A stretch of 64,000 nt of DNA from GCA-002282575 sp964606405 (GTDB lineage Bacteria; Pseudomonadota; Gammaproteobacteria; Thiomicrospirales; Thiomicrospiraceae): assembly GCA_964606405.1 (NCBI GenBank), contig CAZSGH010000001.1:1-64000 (forward strand), written 5' to 3'. Shown here piece by piece: positions 14,193-23,853 of this stretch. The translations under genes were made by a program, and so were the position numbers. The notes beneath the pieces are model-generated. The model saw nothing but the letters and a program-made list of their open reading frames with translations, was not told the DNA's origin and ran no database searches. Every line of letters starts with the position of its first letter. Within the stretch, counting starts at the first letter, position 1.

Positions 14193-16151
14193 ATGTCTCA
14201 TCATAAATCGACAACTGTATTGATTACGCTCATGCTTAGCCTAGTGGCAATCATGAGTTTAAACAGTTATGCTGCAGACAAGCCCAACGAAAAAGTTACC
14301 CTACAGCTCAAATGGATGCATCAATTCCAGTTTGCGGGTTACTATGCAGCAAAAGAAAAAGGCTATTATCAAGAAGCGGGACTAGATGTTAGCTTTATTG
14401 AAGGCTCTCCCAGTACCGATGTCATGCAAGAAGTGCAAGCAGGACATGCCGACTATGGCACAGGAACCAGCGAAATTATTTTGGCTCACTATCATGGTGC
14501 ACCCTTTGTTGTGTTAGGCGTTATTTTCCAACACTCACCCGTCAAACTGGTTACCCTCGCTAGCAGCGGTATCGACAATGTGCACAAACTCGCTGGGCGC
14601 AACATCATGATCGAGACTGGCTCTGCCGAACTTTTTGCTTATTTACAGCAAGAAGGCTTGCCTGCAAAAAAATTCACGCAAGCACCACTGAGCAGCAAGC
14701 TCGACGATTTTATCGCAGGAAAAGTCGATGCCATGCTGATCTACGATACCGACGAGTCTTTTGTTTTACAAACCATGCACCAAGACTATTACCAATTCAG
14801 CCCACGCATGAGCGGCATCGACTTTTATGGCGACAACCTTTTTACAACCGAGCAGCAGCTCAAAAACAACCCAAAACAAGTAGAGGCCTTTCGTGCTGCC
14901 AGTATGCGTGGCTGGCAATATGCCCTCAACAACCAAGAAGAAATCGCTCGCCTCATCTATGACAAATACAGCCAACGCCACACACTCGATCACCTACGCT
15001 TTGAAGCAAAAGCTATGTGTAACCTCATGCAGCCCGAACTGATTATGCCAGGCTACATGAATGAGGGACGTTGGCAGCATATTGTCCAAACCTATCATCA
15101 GCTAGGGCTACTACCCAAACATATTGATGTGAGTAAGATGCTTTATTTTCCCGATCATCAAGCAGAAGTGGCCAAACTACGCGAACACCTCTTTATCAGC
15201 ATCACCGCACTTGCCTCAGCATTATTATTGGCATTGCTCATTGGATACGTCTATCGGCGTGTTCGGGCAACAGCCAATCGGCTAGACACCTTATTCCAAT
15301 ATGCACCCATTAGCATGATTGTGATTAGTGAAGAGAACAAAATATTACAATGGAACCGAGAAGCCGAAAAAACATTTGGCTGGTCTGAAGCCGAAGTACT
15401 TGGCAAAAACGTGCTCGAACTACTGGTTCCGCCAGCCAGTACCGTACAAGTTGAAACGATTTTTTCTGGCGTTAAATCCAAAGGTGTCACCCTAGACTCA
15501 GAAAATATGAATCGCCGTAAAGACGGATCAATGATTTTATGCGAATGGCTCAATACCCCCTTCAAAAACGCCAATAACGACGGAGGCTACATTCTTTGCA
15601 TGGCAAAAGACATCACAGAAAAAAAGCAAATACAAGCTAAAATAGAACGCTTAGCCCATTTTGACAGTCTAACCGAGCTACCCAACCGCGCCACCTTCTT
15701 CGATCGTGTCAACCAAACCCTAAGCATTGCCAAGCGGGAAAAGAGTGGGTTTGCGCTTCTATTTATTGACCTTGACGGGTTTAAAGCCGTTAACGATACG
15801 CATGGTCATGAAATTGGCGACTCACTACTTAAAATTTCGGCGCAACGTATGCAAGAATGTGTGCGAGAATCAGATACATTAGGTCGTATTGGCGGCGATG
15901 AATTTGTGCTATTGCTATCGACCAGCATCGAAAACGAACAAGATGCACAACCTGTTGCCGATAAAATTCATGCTGCCATGTTTCGTCCCTTCATGATTAA
16001 CGAACTGAGTATCACCATAGGCTGTAGCATCGGTATTGCGATTTATCCCGAACATGGCAACGATAGCACTAGCTTAGCGCATTATGCGGATATTGCTATG
16101 TATCAAGAAAAAATACGCCACAAAGCAGCTAAGCAGACAGAGCGATCATGA
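14193..16151 (+). CDS. NMT1/SsuA-like binding domain-PAS-diguanylate cyclase
   Basis: This 652 aa single-chain sensor has a signal peptide (to about residue 28), an NMT1/THI5-like periplasmic binding domain (30-320; LQLKWMHQFQFAGYYAAKEKGYYQEAGLDV is split over its first strands and helix), a TM at about 331-356, PAS at about 360-475 and GGDEF at about 490-645. The signature GGDEF is intact at 567-571 and RESD gives an RxxD inhibitory I-site, so it is probably an active, feedback-controlled diguanylate cyclase. NMT1 domains bind pyrimidines, thiamine precursors, sulfonates or similar molecules; the ligand here is unknown. Its stop overlaps the YqaA-like gene as ATGA. Confidence 0.93.
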   Translation: MSHHKSTTVLITLMLSLVAIMSLNSYAADKPNEKVTLQLKWMHQFQFAGYYAAKEKGYYQEAGLDVSFIEGSPSTDVMQEVQAGHADYGTGTSEIILAHYHGAPFVVLGVIFQHSPVKLVTLASSGIDNVHKLAGRNIMIETGSAELFAYLQQEGLPAKKFTQAPLSSKLDDFIAGKVDAMLIYDTDESFVLQTMHQDYYQFSPRMSGIDFYGDNLFTTEQQLKNNPKQVEAFRAASMRGWQYALNNQEEIARLIYDKYSQRHTLDHLRFEAKAMCNLMQPELIMPGYMNEGRWQHIVQTYHQLGLLPKHIDVSKMLYFPDHQAEVAKLREHLFISITALASALLLALLIGYVYRRVRATANRLDTLFQYAPISMIVISEENKILQWNREAEKTFGWSEAEVLGKNVLELLVPPASTVQVETIFSGVKSKGVTLDSENMNRRKDGSMILCEWLNTPFKNANNDGGYILCMAKDITEKKQIQAKIERLAHFDSLTELPNRATFFDRVNQTLSIAKREKSGFALLFIDLDGFKAVNDTHGHEIGDSLLKISAQRMQECVRESDTLGRIGGDEFVLLLSTSIENEQDAQPVADKIHAAMFRPFMINELSITIGCSIGIAIYPEHGNDSTSLAHYADIAMYQEKIRHKAAKQTERS

Positions 16152-16711
16152 TTTTTAGAATACATTCCTACCTACAATCGCTACTGCAACGCCATGCTGT
16201 TACTACCTACTACCCCGCATTTACAGGGTTGATTGCTTGTGGCTGTGCGGTTAGTGCCATTCCATTTGTACCTGTACTCATGGCGGCGGTACTCATATCT
16301 CCTGCACAATGGCGGAGCATTACCCTATTTACCAGCATGGGAAGTGCCTTAGGCGGCGTTTTTGTCTTGCTCATATTTCACCATCTTGGTTGGGTGCAAG
16401 TCATGGAATCACATCCAGAGTGGTTTGCGAGCGATATTTGGCAAATGATGTTGCACTGGCTAACCGACTGGGGCGTATGGGCGCTGGCGGTTATTGCTGC
16501 AACCCCCTTACCACAAAGTCCTGCCCTTTTCTTTTTAGCCATGACCGATCAATCTTGGTGGGCGATGTGGGGCGCATTAGCAGGCGGAAAACTGATTAAA
16601 TATGGCAGTGTCGCCTACCTCACCGCGCGTTTTCCCGAAAAGCTAGCACAATTTAGAGAAAATCGTTTCAACAAGAAAAACGCCATTACCGATAAAGATT
16701 TAACACCATGA
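16148..16711 (+). CDS. YqaA-like VTT/DedA-superfamily membrane protein
   Basis: This 187 aa inner-membrane protein has about four or five hydrophobic segments. ATPLPQSPALFFLAM, followed by AGGKLIKYGSVAYLTARFPE, matches the YqaA/SNARE-associated (VTT) family, whose re-entrant helix with PxP is typical of DedA-superfamily lipid carriers. Its exact role is unknown. Both ends overlap neighbours by 4 bp (ATGA with the NMT1-GGDEF gene upstream, ATGA with ppnN downstream), so the three genes are translated as one unit. Confidence 0.8.
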   Translation: MIFRIHSYLQSLLQRHAVTTYYPAFTGLIACGCAVSAIPFVPVLMAAVLISPAQWRSITLFTSMGSALGGVFVLLIFHHLGWVQVMESHPEWFASDIWQMMLHWLTDWGVWALAVIAATPLPQSPALFFLAMTDQSWWAMWGALAGGKLIKYGSVAYLTARFPEKLAQFRENRFNKKNAITDKDLTP

Positions 16712-18072
16712 ATACCATCATCATTCGCCCCGAAGGCTCACTACAAATTCTATCGCAACAGGAAGCGTTGCAGCTTTGCGATCAGTCCGACGAAGGGCTT
16801 AATGACATACTGCGTCAATGTGCATTAGCGGTTCTGAATACCGGCAATGATGAAGATGACGGCTTAAAACTCATCGAACGCCATCCCGACTTTACGATTC
16901 AGGTGATTGCCAAAGGGCGAGGTGTGCAAATACACCTCAACAACCCGCCCAATATTGCCTTTGTCAATAACGAGCTGATTACGGGTATTAAAGAACATCT
17001 TTTTACCGTTGTTCGCGACTTGGTTTATACCAAAAACGATATTCTTGCTTCGGGGCGTTTTGATTTGAATTGTAGCGAAGGCATCACCAATGCCCTATTT
17101 CATCAACTTCGCAACGCCAATATTTTAAAAGCCAACCTGACCCCCAACATCATCGTTTGCTGGGGTGGACACGCCATCAGTCGTTATGAATACGACTACA
17201 GCAAATACGTTGGTTATGAGCTTGGACTGCAAGAGCTTGATGTCTGCACGGGATGTGGACCGGGGGCTATGAAAGGACCCATGAAGGGAGCTGCAGTCGG
17301 TCATAGTAAACAACGCAACCGCTCCGCACGTTATATCGGCTTATCTGAGCCCAATATTATCGCAGCCGAAGCACCCAACGCGATTGTCAACGAACTGGTT
17401 ATTTTGCCAGACATCGAAAAACGCCTAGAAGCTTTTTTACGTGTTGGACATGGCATTATTATTTTCCCTGGCGGCGCTGGGACTATGGAAGAGTTGCTCT
17501 ATCTGCTCTGTATCCTGATCCATCCTGATAATAGCGACATTCACTTACCTGTCATTCTCACAGGTCCTGCGGGTAGCGAAGCCTATTTTTCTGCGGTAAA
17601 AACATTCATTACCGACACCTTAGGCGAAGGCACATGGAGCAAGGTCAGTTTAATCATTAATCAACCAAAGCAGATTGCAGCGCAGATCAAACAACAACTG
17701 CAAGCCGTGCGCGAACAGCGCAAAGCGACCAGCGATGCCTATTACTTTAACTGGCAACTTAATATCCCCTTCGAATTACAGCAACCTTTCGAACCCAATC
17801 ATATCAACATGCGTGGCATCAATCTAACCAGCCAGCAACCCACGTACCAGCTTGCTAGTCAACTTCGCCAAGCTTTTTCGGGCATTGTTGCTGGTAATGT
17901 TAAAGCGAATGGTATTCGGGCAATTCGAGAAAAAGGTCCCTATCAACTCACCGGTGACGCGCACATTATGCAAGCGATGGATCGTCTGCTAACCACGCTG
18001 GTTGAGCAAAAACGCATGAAATTAGGCGACAAACCCTATCAGCCTTGTTATGAAGTAATCTGCACGAAGTAA
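16708..18072 (+). CDS. ppnN: Pyrimidine/purine nucleotide 5'-monophosphate nucleosidase
   Basis: This 454 aa protein is the full length of PpnN (YgdH), the cytosolic LOG-family enzyme that cleaves nucleoside monophosphates to base and ribose 5-phosphate and binds ppGpp. Seen: N-terminal PpnN extension, then CWGGHAISRYEYDYSKYVGYELGLQ in the central Rossmann domain, CTGCGPGAMKGPMKGA and the LOG signature PGGAGTMEELLYLL (PGGxGTxxE), plus the C-terminal PpnN-specific tail. It is translationally coupled to the YqaA-like gene and ends at a convergent hairpin at 18085-18106. Confidence 0.95.
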   Translation: MNTIIIRPEGSLQILSQQEALQLCDQSDEGLNDILRQCALAVLNTGNDEDDGLKLIERHPDFTIQVIAKGRGVQIHLNNPPNIAFVNNELITGIKEHLFTVVRDLVYTKNDILASGRFDLNCSEGITNALFHQLRNANILKANLTPNIIVCWGGHAISRYEYDYSKYVGYELGLQELDVCTGCGPGAMKGPMKGAAVGHSKQRNRSARYIGLSEPNIIAAEAPNAIVNELVILPDIEKRLEAFLRVGHGIIIFPGGAGTMEELLYLLCILIHPDNSDIHLPVILTGPAGSEAYFSAVKTFITDTLGEGTWSKVSLIINQPKQIAAQIKQQLQAVREQRKATSDAYYFNWQLNIPFELQQPFEPNHINMRGINLTSQQPTYQLASQLRQAFSGIVAGNVKANGIRAIREKGPYQLTGDAHIMQAMDRLLTTLVEQKRMKLGDKPYQPCYEVICTK

Positions 18073-18084
18073 TCCGCACAAAAC

Positions 18085-18106
18085 AAAGGCAGCCTAAGCT
18101 GCCTTT
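18085..18106. terminator. Convergent hairpin between ppnN and the frameshifted GGDEF gene
   Basis: AAAGGCAGC (18085-18093), loop CTAA, GCTGCCTTT (18098-18106) is a perfect 9-bp stem. The U-tracts are short on both strands, so it is a probable bidirectional terminator of moderate strength. Confidence 0.65.
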
Positions 18107-18114
18107 AGTTCCAC

Positions 18115-19478
18115 TTATCGCGTACTCAATACCCGATTGCGCCCAGCGGCTTTAGCTTGATAAAGCGCATCATCGGCTGCTTTAATCAGCTGTAATTCAT
18201 TGTCGGTAAAGGCTCGTGGAATGGCACTCACCCCCATGCTGGCAGTTACACTCAACTTTTGATGCTCATCAGTAATAACCATATCCTCAATCAATCGACG
18301 AACACGGTCAGCGGTAGATGCACCGATATTTAAATCAGCGCCAGGTAACACAACCAAAAACTCTTCACACCATATCGAATCAGAATATCTTCTTCGCGCA
18401 AAGCTCCGCGCAATACTTGAGAAGTTTCGACCAGCACACGATCTCCCATCAAATGACCATAAGTATCATTAATGTTTTTGAAATGATCTAAATCAAGCAT
18501 AATCACAGCGAGTGGCAACTGACCACGCAGAGCGCGCTGAAACTCTTCTCGCAGACGATTTAAACCAAAGCGACGATTATAAACACCTGTTAACGGATCC
18601 ATTGCCGCCAAATCTTGCAAACGATCATGCGTTAAAGCATTCGACATCGCCAAACCGAGACCCTGCGTAAACATATCGACCAAATCGTGGTCTTCCTGAA
18701 CATAACCCGTCGCGCTCGCAAGCACCAAAACGCCCTGATTTTCATCTTTATAACGAATCGGCACAACCAAAATCTCTTTCGGTCTAAACTGAGTTAACAA
18801 GGCATTCACTTCAACGTCCTCTGGCAAAGAAACCTTATCTTTGCGTCCTACGTCCATACAGTAAAGTACAAATGGATCTTTTGCCAACTTATCCGCATCT
18901 TGAATACCCAAATTGGCAATGGTAATTAAACGCCCTTTATCTTCAACAAACAAACAACCAGCACTAGATGCTGTGCGGGTAATCATCAATCGTAACGCTG
19001 ACTCACCCATTTCGGACAAGTCCAGCGAGCTTGATAATGTTTGCCCTAACTCTTTAAGCGAAAACTCTACATCGTGCGAATGCACTAAAGCTTTGACCAG
19101 AGCATTAAAGGCTTGTGCCGACTCACCAATTTCATCTTGAGATGACTCTTGAATAAAGCAACTTTGATGTCCACAAGCCGAGTCCCAATCCTCCTGATAC
19201 ATGTTTTTATTGAGCACCAACTCAATACCATGCATACGATCAGCCAATAAGCGTAGATGGGGACGTAAGGTAACATGCACCCACAAAAAATTAATTAGCC
19301 CCATCGACACGCCAGCAAAAACAGAACTGGCCCAAAACAAGGGGGTCATGACACTACTACTATCAACACCAAACAGAGGCATAAAGAAAGGGTAACTTAA
19401 GCCCGCAAATAGACCGAAGCCCACCATATAAAGCAATAAGTCGATAAAAATTGAGCGGGTTAAACGTGGCATATTCAT
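18115..19478 (-). pseudogene. GAF-GGDEF diguanylate cyclase gene with a -1 frameshift in GGEEF
   Basis: Two abutting frames (18330-19478 and 18115-18357) together encode a protein of about 455 aa: two TM helices (about 10-30 and 45-67), a HAMP-like linker, a GAF domain (about 140-290) and GGDEF. The first frame runs through DPLTGVYNRR and DHFKNINDTYGHLMGDRV to LREEDILIRYG. The second continues VVLPGADL to ALYQAKAAGRNRVLS. Restoring one C on the plus strand at about 18368-18370 would give RYGGEEFLVVLPG. The single-base loss therefore falls inside the active-site codons. Everything else, including the REED I-site, is intact, so this is either a recent mutation or a sequencing error. Confidence 0.85.
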
Positions 19479-19677
19479 GACCTGACCTGACCTTGTTTGT
19501 TTTATTAAGGCGTACTGTAATAACTTGTCATTTTATTACGTTCCAACACTACATTATGCATGCTTACCGACAGACACACAAGCCCATCAATTCATGTCAC
19601 GCTACTTGCAGATAAAGTCGATTATCGATAGTATTCGTCTATTGGGCTAACCTATCGAAAAACATAAAGAAAACACG

Positions 19678-21003
19678 ATGAAAAAAACAGAACTTCTCTC
19701 TCCTGCTGGCTCCCTGCGAAACCTGCGTTATGCATACGCTTATGGCTCAGATGCTGTCTATGCAGGACAGCCGCGCTACTCGTTGCGTGTACGCAATAAC
19801 TCATTCGATTTGGAAGCGCTGGCAACGGGCATCAGCGAAGCACACGCACAAGGGAAGAAACTGTATGTCGTGGTTAACATCATGCCGCACAACTCTAAGC
19901 TTAAAACCTTTATCGAAGATATGCGCGAGGTGATCGACCTAAACCCAGATGCGCTGATTATGTCAGACCCTGGCTTAATTATGCTGGTACGCCAACACTT
20001 CCCCGACATGGACATCCATTTGTCGGTACAGGCCAACGCGGTTAACTGGGCAAGCGTGCAATTTTGGAAAAACCAAGGCTTAACGCGTGCTATTTTATCG
20101 CGCGAGCTATCGGTCGAAGAAATTGCTGAGATTCGCACGACGGTACCAGACATAGAACTAGAAGTCTTTGTTCACGGTGCGTTATGTATCGCTTACTCGG
20201 GACGTTGCTTACTATCGGGCTATATGAATAAACGCGACCCCAATCAAGGCGCATGTACCAATGCTTGCCGCTGGAAGTACGACACCCACGAAGCCACCGA
20301 AACTGCAGGTGGCGATGTGGTGATGGTCGACCCCAAAGAAATTAAACTCAATCGCAGCGCGGGCGATCAAATTTATCTGCTCGAAGAACAAAACCGCCCC
20401 GGCGAACTCATGCCTGCATTCGAAGATGAGCATGGCACTTATATCATGAACTCGAAGGACTTACGCGCCATCGAGCAAGTGAAGCCATTAATGGATATTG
20501 GTGTACACTCGCTTAAAATCGAAGGACGTACCAAGTCGCATTATTATGTGGCTCGTACGGCAGCGACTTACCGTGCCGCCATTGATGCTGCCGAATCTGG
20601 CAAACCTTTCGACGACCAATGGCTTAAAGACTTGGATGGACTGGCTAACCGAGGCTACACCGAAGGCTTCTTACGTCGCCATCGCGCACCCGAAGACACC
20701 CAAACCTACGAAACTGGCTCTAGTCTTGCCTTACACGAACAATTCTGCGGCGAAGTACTCGACAGCTCAGACAAAACCATCACCATTGATGTCAAAAACC
20801 ACTTTCATGTCGGTGACCTACTCACTTTGCATACCCCACAAGGGCGCTACCCTTTTATTCTAGAAGGATTGCTCGACAAAAATGGCAGAGAAACGCAAGT
20901 CGCATCGGGCAGTGGACATATTGTGCAAATTCCACGCAGTCTGATTCCTCAGTTAACCAACGATGAAACCCTCAAGTTTGGGCTTTTGGTGCGTCAGCTG
21001 TAA
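19678..21003 (+). CDS. trhP: tRNA uridine-34 hydroxylation protein TrhP (YegQ, U32 family)
   Basis: This 441 aa member of peptidase family U32 is not really a peptidase: TrhP makes 5-hydroxyuridine at the wobble base of tRNAs, using prephenate-derived material and an Fe-S cluster. Seen: ELLSPAGSLRNLRYAYAYGSDAVYAG at the N-terminus, the U32 signature ELEVFVHGALCIAYSGRCLLSGYM, and the Cys-containing ANACRWKY, with the C-terminal beta domain expected for the YegQ length. Its stop overlaps the next ATG (TAATG), tying it to the ferredoxin gene. The 200-bp upstream region is shared with the divergent GGDEF pseudogene and holds no other gene. Confidence 0.93.
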   Translation: MKKTELLSPAGSLRNLRYAYAYGSDAVYAGQPRYSLRVRNNSFDLEALATGISEAHAQGKKLYVVVNIMPHNSKLKTFIEDMREVIDLNPDALIMSDPGLIMLVRQHFPDMDIHLSVQANAVNWASVQFWKNQGLTRAILSRELSVEEIAEIRTTVPDIELEVFVHGALCIAYSGRCLLSGYMNKRDPNQGACTNACRWKYDTHEATETAGGDVVMVDPKEIKLNRSAGDQIYLLEEQNRPGELMPAFEDEHGTYIMNSKDLRAIEQVKPLMDIGVHSLKIEGRTKSHYYVARTAATYRAAIDAAESGKPFDDQWLKDLDGLANRGYTEGFLRRHRAPEDTQTYETGSSLALHEQFCGEVLDSSDKTITIDVKNHFHVGDLLTLHTPQGRYPFILEGLLDKNGRETQVASGSGHIVQIPRSLIPQLTNDETLKFGLLVRQL

Positions 21004-21248
21004 TGGCATTAATCATTACCAAAGACTGCATTAACTGCGACATGTGCCTACCCGAATGCCCTAATCAGGCCATTTCGGTGGGCAAAAAAATTTACGTCAT
21101 CGATCCTGATCGCTGTACCGAGTGCGTTGGCTTTTACGACAAACCACAATGCGTCGAAGCCTGTCCGATTGATTGCATCCCCAAAGATCCAGCGCATATC
21201 GAAAGCCAAGAAGCACTCTTAGCCAAACAGCGCAAACTATGGCAGTAG
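21003..21248 (+). CDS. yfhL: YfhL-type 2[4Fe-4S] ferredoxin
   Basis: This 81 aa protein is a small bacterial ferredoxin. CINCDMCLPECP gives CxxCxxCxxxCP for cluster I. CTECVGFYDKPQCVEACP gives the CxxC-x8-CxxxCP arrangement typical of YfhL/FdxN-like alvin ferredoxins for cluster II. The gene starts inside the trhP stop (TAATG). Inference: it probably supplies electrons to, or matures, the Fe-S enzyme TrhP. Confidence 0.93.
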   Translation: MALIITKDCINCDMCLPECPNQAISVGKKIYVIDPDRCTECVGFYDKPQCVEACPIDCIPKDPAHIESQEALLAKQRKLWQ

Positions 21249-21338
21249 CAGCAGCAAAAATACGCACACAAGGCAGCGCTTGACAGAAAAGACAACAACA
21301 CCTAACCTTAAATCAACACTTTTCGAGACTAAGCCATC

Positions 21339-22184
21339 ATGATCAAAACAATTTATGGTTTCCTATTGACCACAATGATGGCTTGCATTTCTGCTCACGC
21401 CAATGCAACTGACTCGATATTAATTGGTATTGCACCCCACTCTTCAGCTCGTGTCATTCTCGAATCTCACGCATCACTACGCAATTTCCTCGAAACAAAA
21501 CTTGGCAAAAACGTCGAGATTGTCACTGCTCCAAACTTTAGTGAGTTTACGCGCCGCAGCTTGCAAGGTCAGTATGATTTACTCATCACTTCACCTCATC
21601 TCGCACTCATGGCGCAGGAACACGCAGGCTATGTACCATTGACGACTTATACACAAGGCTTAGAAACGGTTCTAATTACCCGTAGCGAACGAATACCCGA
21701 AGAACGTCCGCTTAAAACAACAGGACTTGACCCTGTATCTTTTGTTACCCTAACAGGACTACAGGAACTCAACTATCGTGGCTTAACCGTAGAAAATGGC
21801 AGCTTAACAGTCAATTATGCCAGCGCTTCAGACAGTGCTGCATTGGCAGTCGCACAGGGCAGAACGGACATTGCTATCATGTCATGGCCTAACTACGTCA
21901 AACTAAACGATGAGATCAAAAAACAAATCCATGTATCTTGGCGTAGCGAACCTAAACCTAGCCGCATCTATCTCGCCAAAACAGATAAAGGCATCGACCT
22001 ACGCACATGGCAACAAACCATCGATGCCTTTGCCATCAGTCCAGAGGGCATCGCACACTTAGAAAGTAACAAACTAAAAGCCTTTCGCCCTGTCACTACA
22101 GACGACTTAAACAGCGTCAGAGCATTAAGCAATGCAGCTTTCACATATCTTAATACGACGCCAACAATTGATATGGGTAGATAA
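21339..22184 (+). CDS. PhnD-like periplasmic binding protein
   Basis: This 281 aa protein has a Sec signal peptide (to about residue 23, AHANA) and the PhnD/phosphonate-type solute-binding fold: LIGIAPHSSARVILESHASLRNFLETKLGK, YDLLITSPHLALMAQEHAGYVPL, then the second lobe around residues 130-260. There is no ABC permease or ATPase nearby. Instead the next gene, starting within 2 bp of the stop, is a membrane GGDEF protein. It is therefore probably a soluble sensor domain working in trans on that protein. Known PhnD relatives bind phosphite, phosphonates or phosphate; the ligand here is unknown. Confidence 0.88.
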   Translation: MIKTIYGFLLTTMMACISAHANATDSILIGIAPHSSARVILESHASLRNFLETKLGKNVEIVTAPNFSEFTRRSLQGQYDLLITSPHLALMAQEHAGYVPLTTYTQGLETVLITRSERIPEERPLKTTGLDPVSFVTLTGLQELNYRGLTVENGSLTVNYASASDSAALAVAQGRTDIAIMSWPNYVKLNDEIKKQIHVSWRSEPKPSRIYLAKTDKGIDLRTWQQTIDAFAISPEGIAHLESNKLKAFRPVTTDDLNSVRALSNAAFTYLNTTPTIDMGR

Positions 22185-22185
22185 C

Positions 22186-23436
22186 GTGTTTAACGCAAAA
22201 ACAACTTCTTCTGGTTTGAAATGGGTACTCGCTAGCTTATTCATTGAAAGCATTATGCTGAGCTTGTTAATCTGGAGCAATCTGGAGCAACTCCATACAA
22301 GCCTGTCAGCACAAACACAAACTCGACTCAACGAATCAAGCGCTTTACTGCAAAGCGCCCTATCCGCCCCACTGGTACAAATGGACTACGCCACGGCAAA
22401 GGCGATCATGAACGAAACACAACAAGTCGAAGGCATTGTTTATCTGGTTGTCCTTGATCGTCAAAGCCGACGACTCATTTCGGTTGGCTGGGACGAACAA
22501 ACGCCGTTACCGCGAGTAGAAACCGAAGCATTTAACCCGAACGCCCTATCAGATGCCCGCTTTGATACACGCATTCCGCTCAGCCTTGGCGAAACCCCAT
22601 TAGGAACACTTGCTATTGGTCTTTCCACTCAATTTTACCTTCAAGCGCGAGAAGACGCCTTAATTCGCAGCATTGGTATCGCCTTATTTGAACTGTTATT
22701 TTCTGCCTTACTCCTGCTTAGCTTAAATTATTGGTTCGGTAAAAAGTTTATGCAATTAACACAACAAGCAAAAACAATTGCCCAAGGCAACTATCATCAA
22801 AAGCTAAGCACTAGCGAACACCACGAGTACGACCAGCTCGTGATGGCGTTTAATCAAATGTCCGATGCTATTTCTCTCAAAATAGAACAACTTGAATCGG
22901 CATACGATGAGCAAAAACGCTTAAATAAAAAAGTCATGTATCTTGCAAACAATGATAGCTTAACGGCATTACCCAATGCTTATGCGCTCGACTCTCACTT
23001 AAATCTAATGGTCAACACAAAACAAGACACCAGTATTTTGCTGCTCGACTTAGACAACTTTAAACAAATTAACGATACAATCGGACACCATATCGGCGAT
23101 CAGTTGATTAAGAGCTTTGCGGCACTATTACAGCGATTAGTACCCGAAAAATCGTTTATTGCGCGCTTACAAGGCGACGAATTTGCAATCGTTTTACCCG
23201 AAACAGAATCTAAGCGACTTTCTGCCCTTGCCAGCAGCCTATGCTTACAAATCAGCAATCACCACTTTCACGCGGGGTCAAACCAACTAAAGCTGGGCAT
23301 TAGCATCGGCTACAGCCGTTTCCCAAATGAAGCGCCAGACGCTCGCTCGCTCATGAATCAAGCAGACATTGCGATGTATCAAGCTAAAGCCGCTGGAAAA
23401 AACATTTATCGTGCTTACACCCCGAACATGGATTAA
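22186..23436 (+). CDS. Membrane HAMP-GGDEF protein with QGDEF motif
   Basis: This 416 aa protein, if started at GTG 22186, lies 1 bp after the PhnD-like gene stop; an ATG at 22132 would overlap that gene by 53 bp. Topology: TM1 about 10-28, a periplasmic domain of about 130 aa, TM2 about 160-180, HAMP, a short coiled linker (KIEQLESAYDEQKRLNKKV) and GGDEF at about 250-410. The signature is QGDEF: the first Gly is Gln, while the metal-binding residues remain. No RxxD I-site is visible (PEKS). Activity is possible but uncertain. Paired with the binding protein, it forms a two-gene ligand-to-c-di-GMP unit. Confidence 0.87.
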   Translation: MFNAKTTSSGLKWVLASLFIESIMLSLLIWSNLEQLHTSLSAQTQTRLNESSALLQSALSAPLVQMDYATAKAIMNETQQVEGIVYLVVLDRQSRRLISVGWDEQTPLPRVETEAFNPNALSDARFDTRIPLSLGETPLGTLAIGLSTQFYLQAREDALIRSIGIALFELLFSALLLLSLNYWFGKKFMQLTQQAKTIAQGNYHQKLSTSEHHEYDQLVMAFNQMSDAISLKIEQLESAYDEQKRLNKKVMYLANNDSLTALPNAYALDSHLNLMVNTKQDTSILLLDLDNFKQINDTIGHHIGDQLIKSFAALLQRLVPEKSFIARLQGDEFAIVLPETESKRLSALASSLCLQISNHHFHAGSNQLKLGISIGYSRFPNEAPDARSLMNQADIAMYQAKAAGKNIYRAYTPNMD

Positions 23437-23853
23437 TTGCAAGAATCATAAAAATTTCTTATCAATGCCTTGCTATTCACTTATAAAGAAGGCATAATAA
23501 ACTTTCTCTCGCATCGCCGTTATTAAAAACTGTTTACGGCAATAAACTCGATTATCTCGCCCCCCTCTGTGACTGTGCTTCAATGCACCCGATAACAGAA
23601 CAATAGGCCAGCCAATCGCGCGGGAGCTGACGGGAACCGCCCGCCCATACGATTGCTGCTGCCACAAGCTATTATTGTCCATTTAGACATCTCGCTTCAT
23701 TTTGCATGCACTTATTTTGGCTTGTTGTTCTCTTTTATCGTCTCGTTGTTTGCTTTTGCGCAACGAACGAGCACTTAATAAACCGTCATAAACTGCCAAG
23801 ATTGCAGTGAAATAGGTTTTAAATGTGCTCGACTCATAATGGGAAAAATAATT
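23437..23853 (+). other. 417-bp gap before the DEAD-box gene, probable long leader
   Basis: No convincing gene is present. An imperfect inverted repeat (CTCGTTGTTTGC / GCAACGAACGAG) lies at about 23742-23772. A long untranslated leader would suit a cold-regulated RNA helicase, but nothing here proves it. A 69-codon minus-strand frame (23473-23682) has no recognisable homology and was not called. Confidence 0.35.

Noticed and set aside
14193..16151. Thiamine-precursor transporter component (THI5/NMT1 name)
   Set aside because: The binding domain is fused to PAS-GGDEF with no ABC partners, so sensing is more likely than uptake.
18330..18375. Programmed frameshift in the GAF-GGDEF gene
   Set aside because: No slippery heptamer or stimulatory hairpin at the site; a simple base loss in GGTGGT explains it.
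19479..19677. Possible RNA gene or riboswitch in the gap before trhP
   Set aside because: No convincing conserved secondary structure was seen; it is probably just the divergent promoters.
23473..23682. 69-codon minus-strand frame in the gap before the DEAD-box gene
   Set aside because: No RBS or recognisable family; composition is unlike neighbours, and I could not confirm a transposase relic that it faintly suggested.
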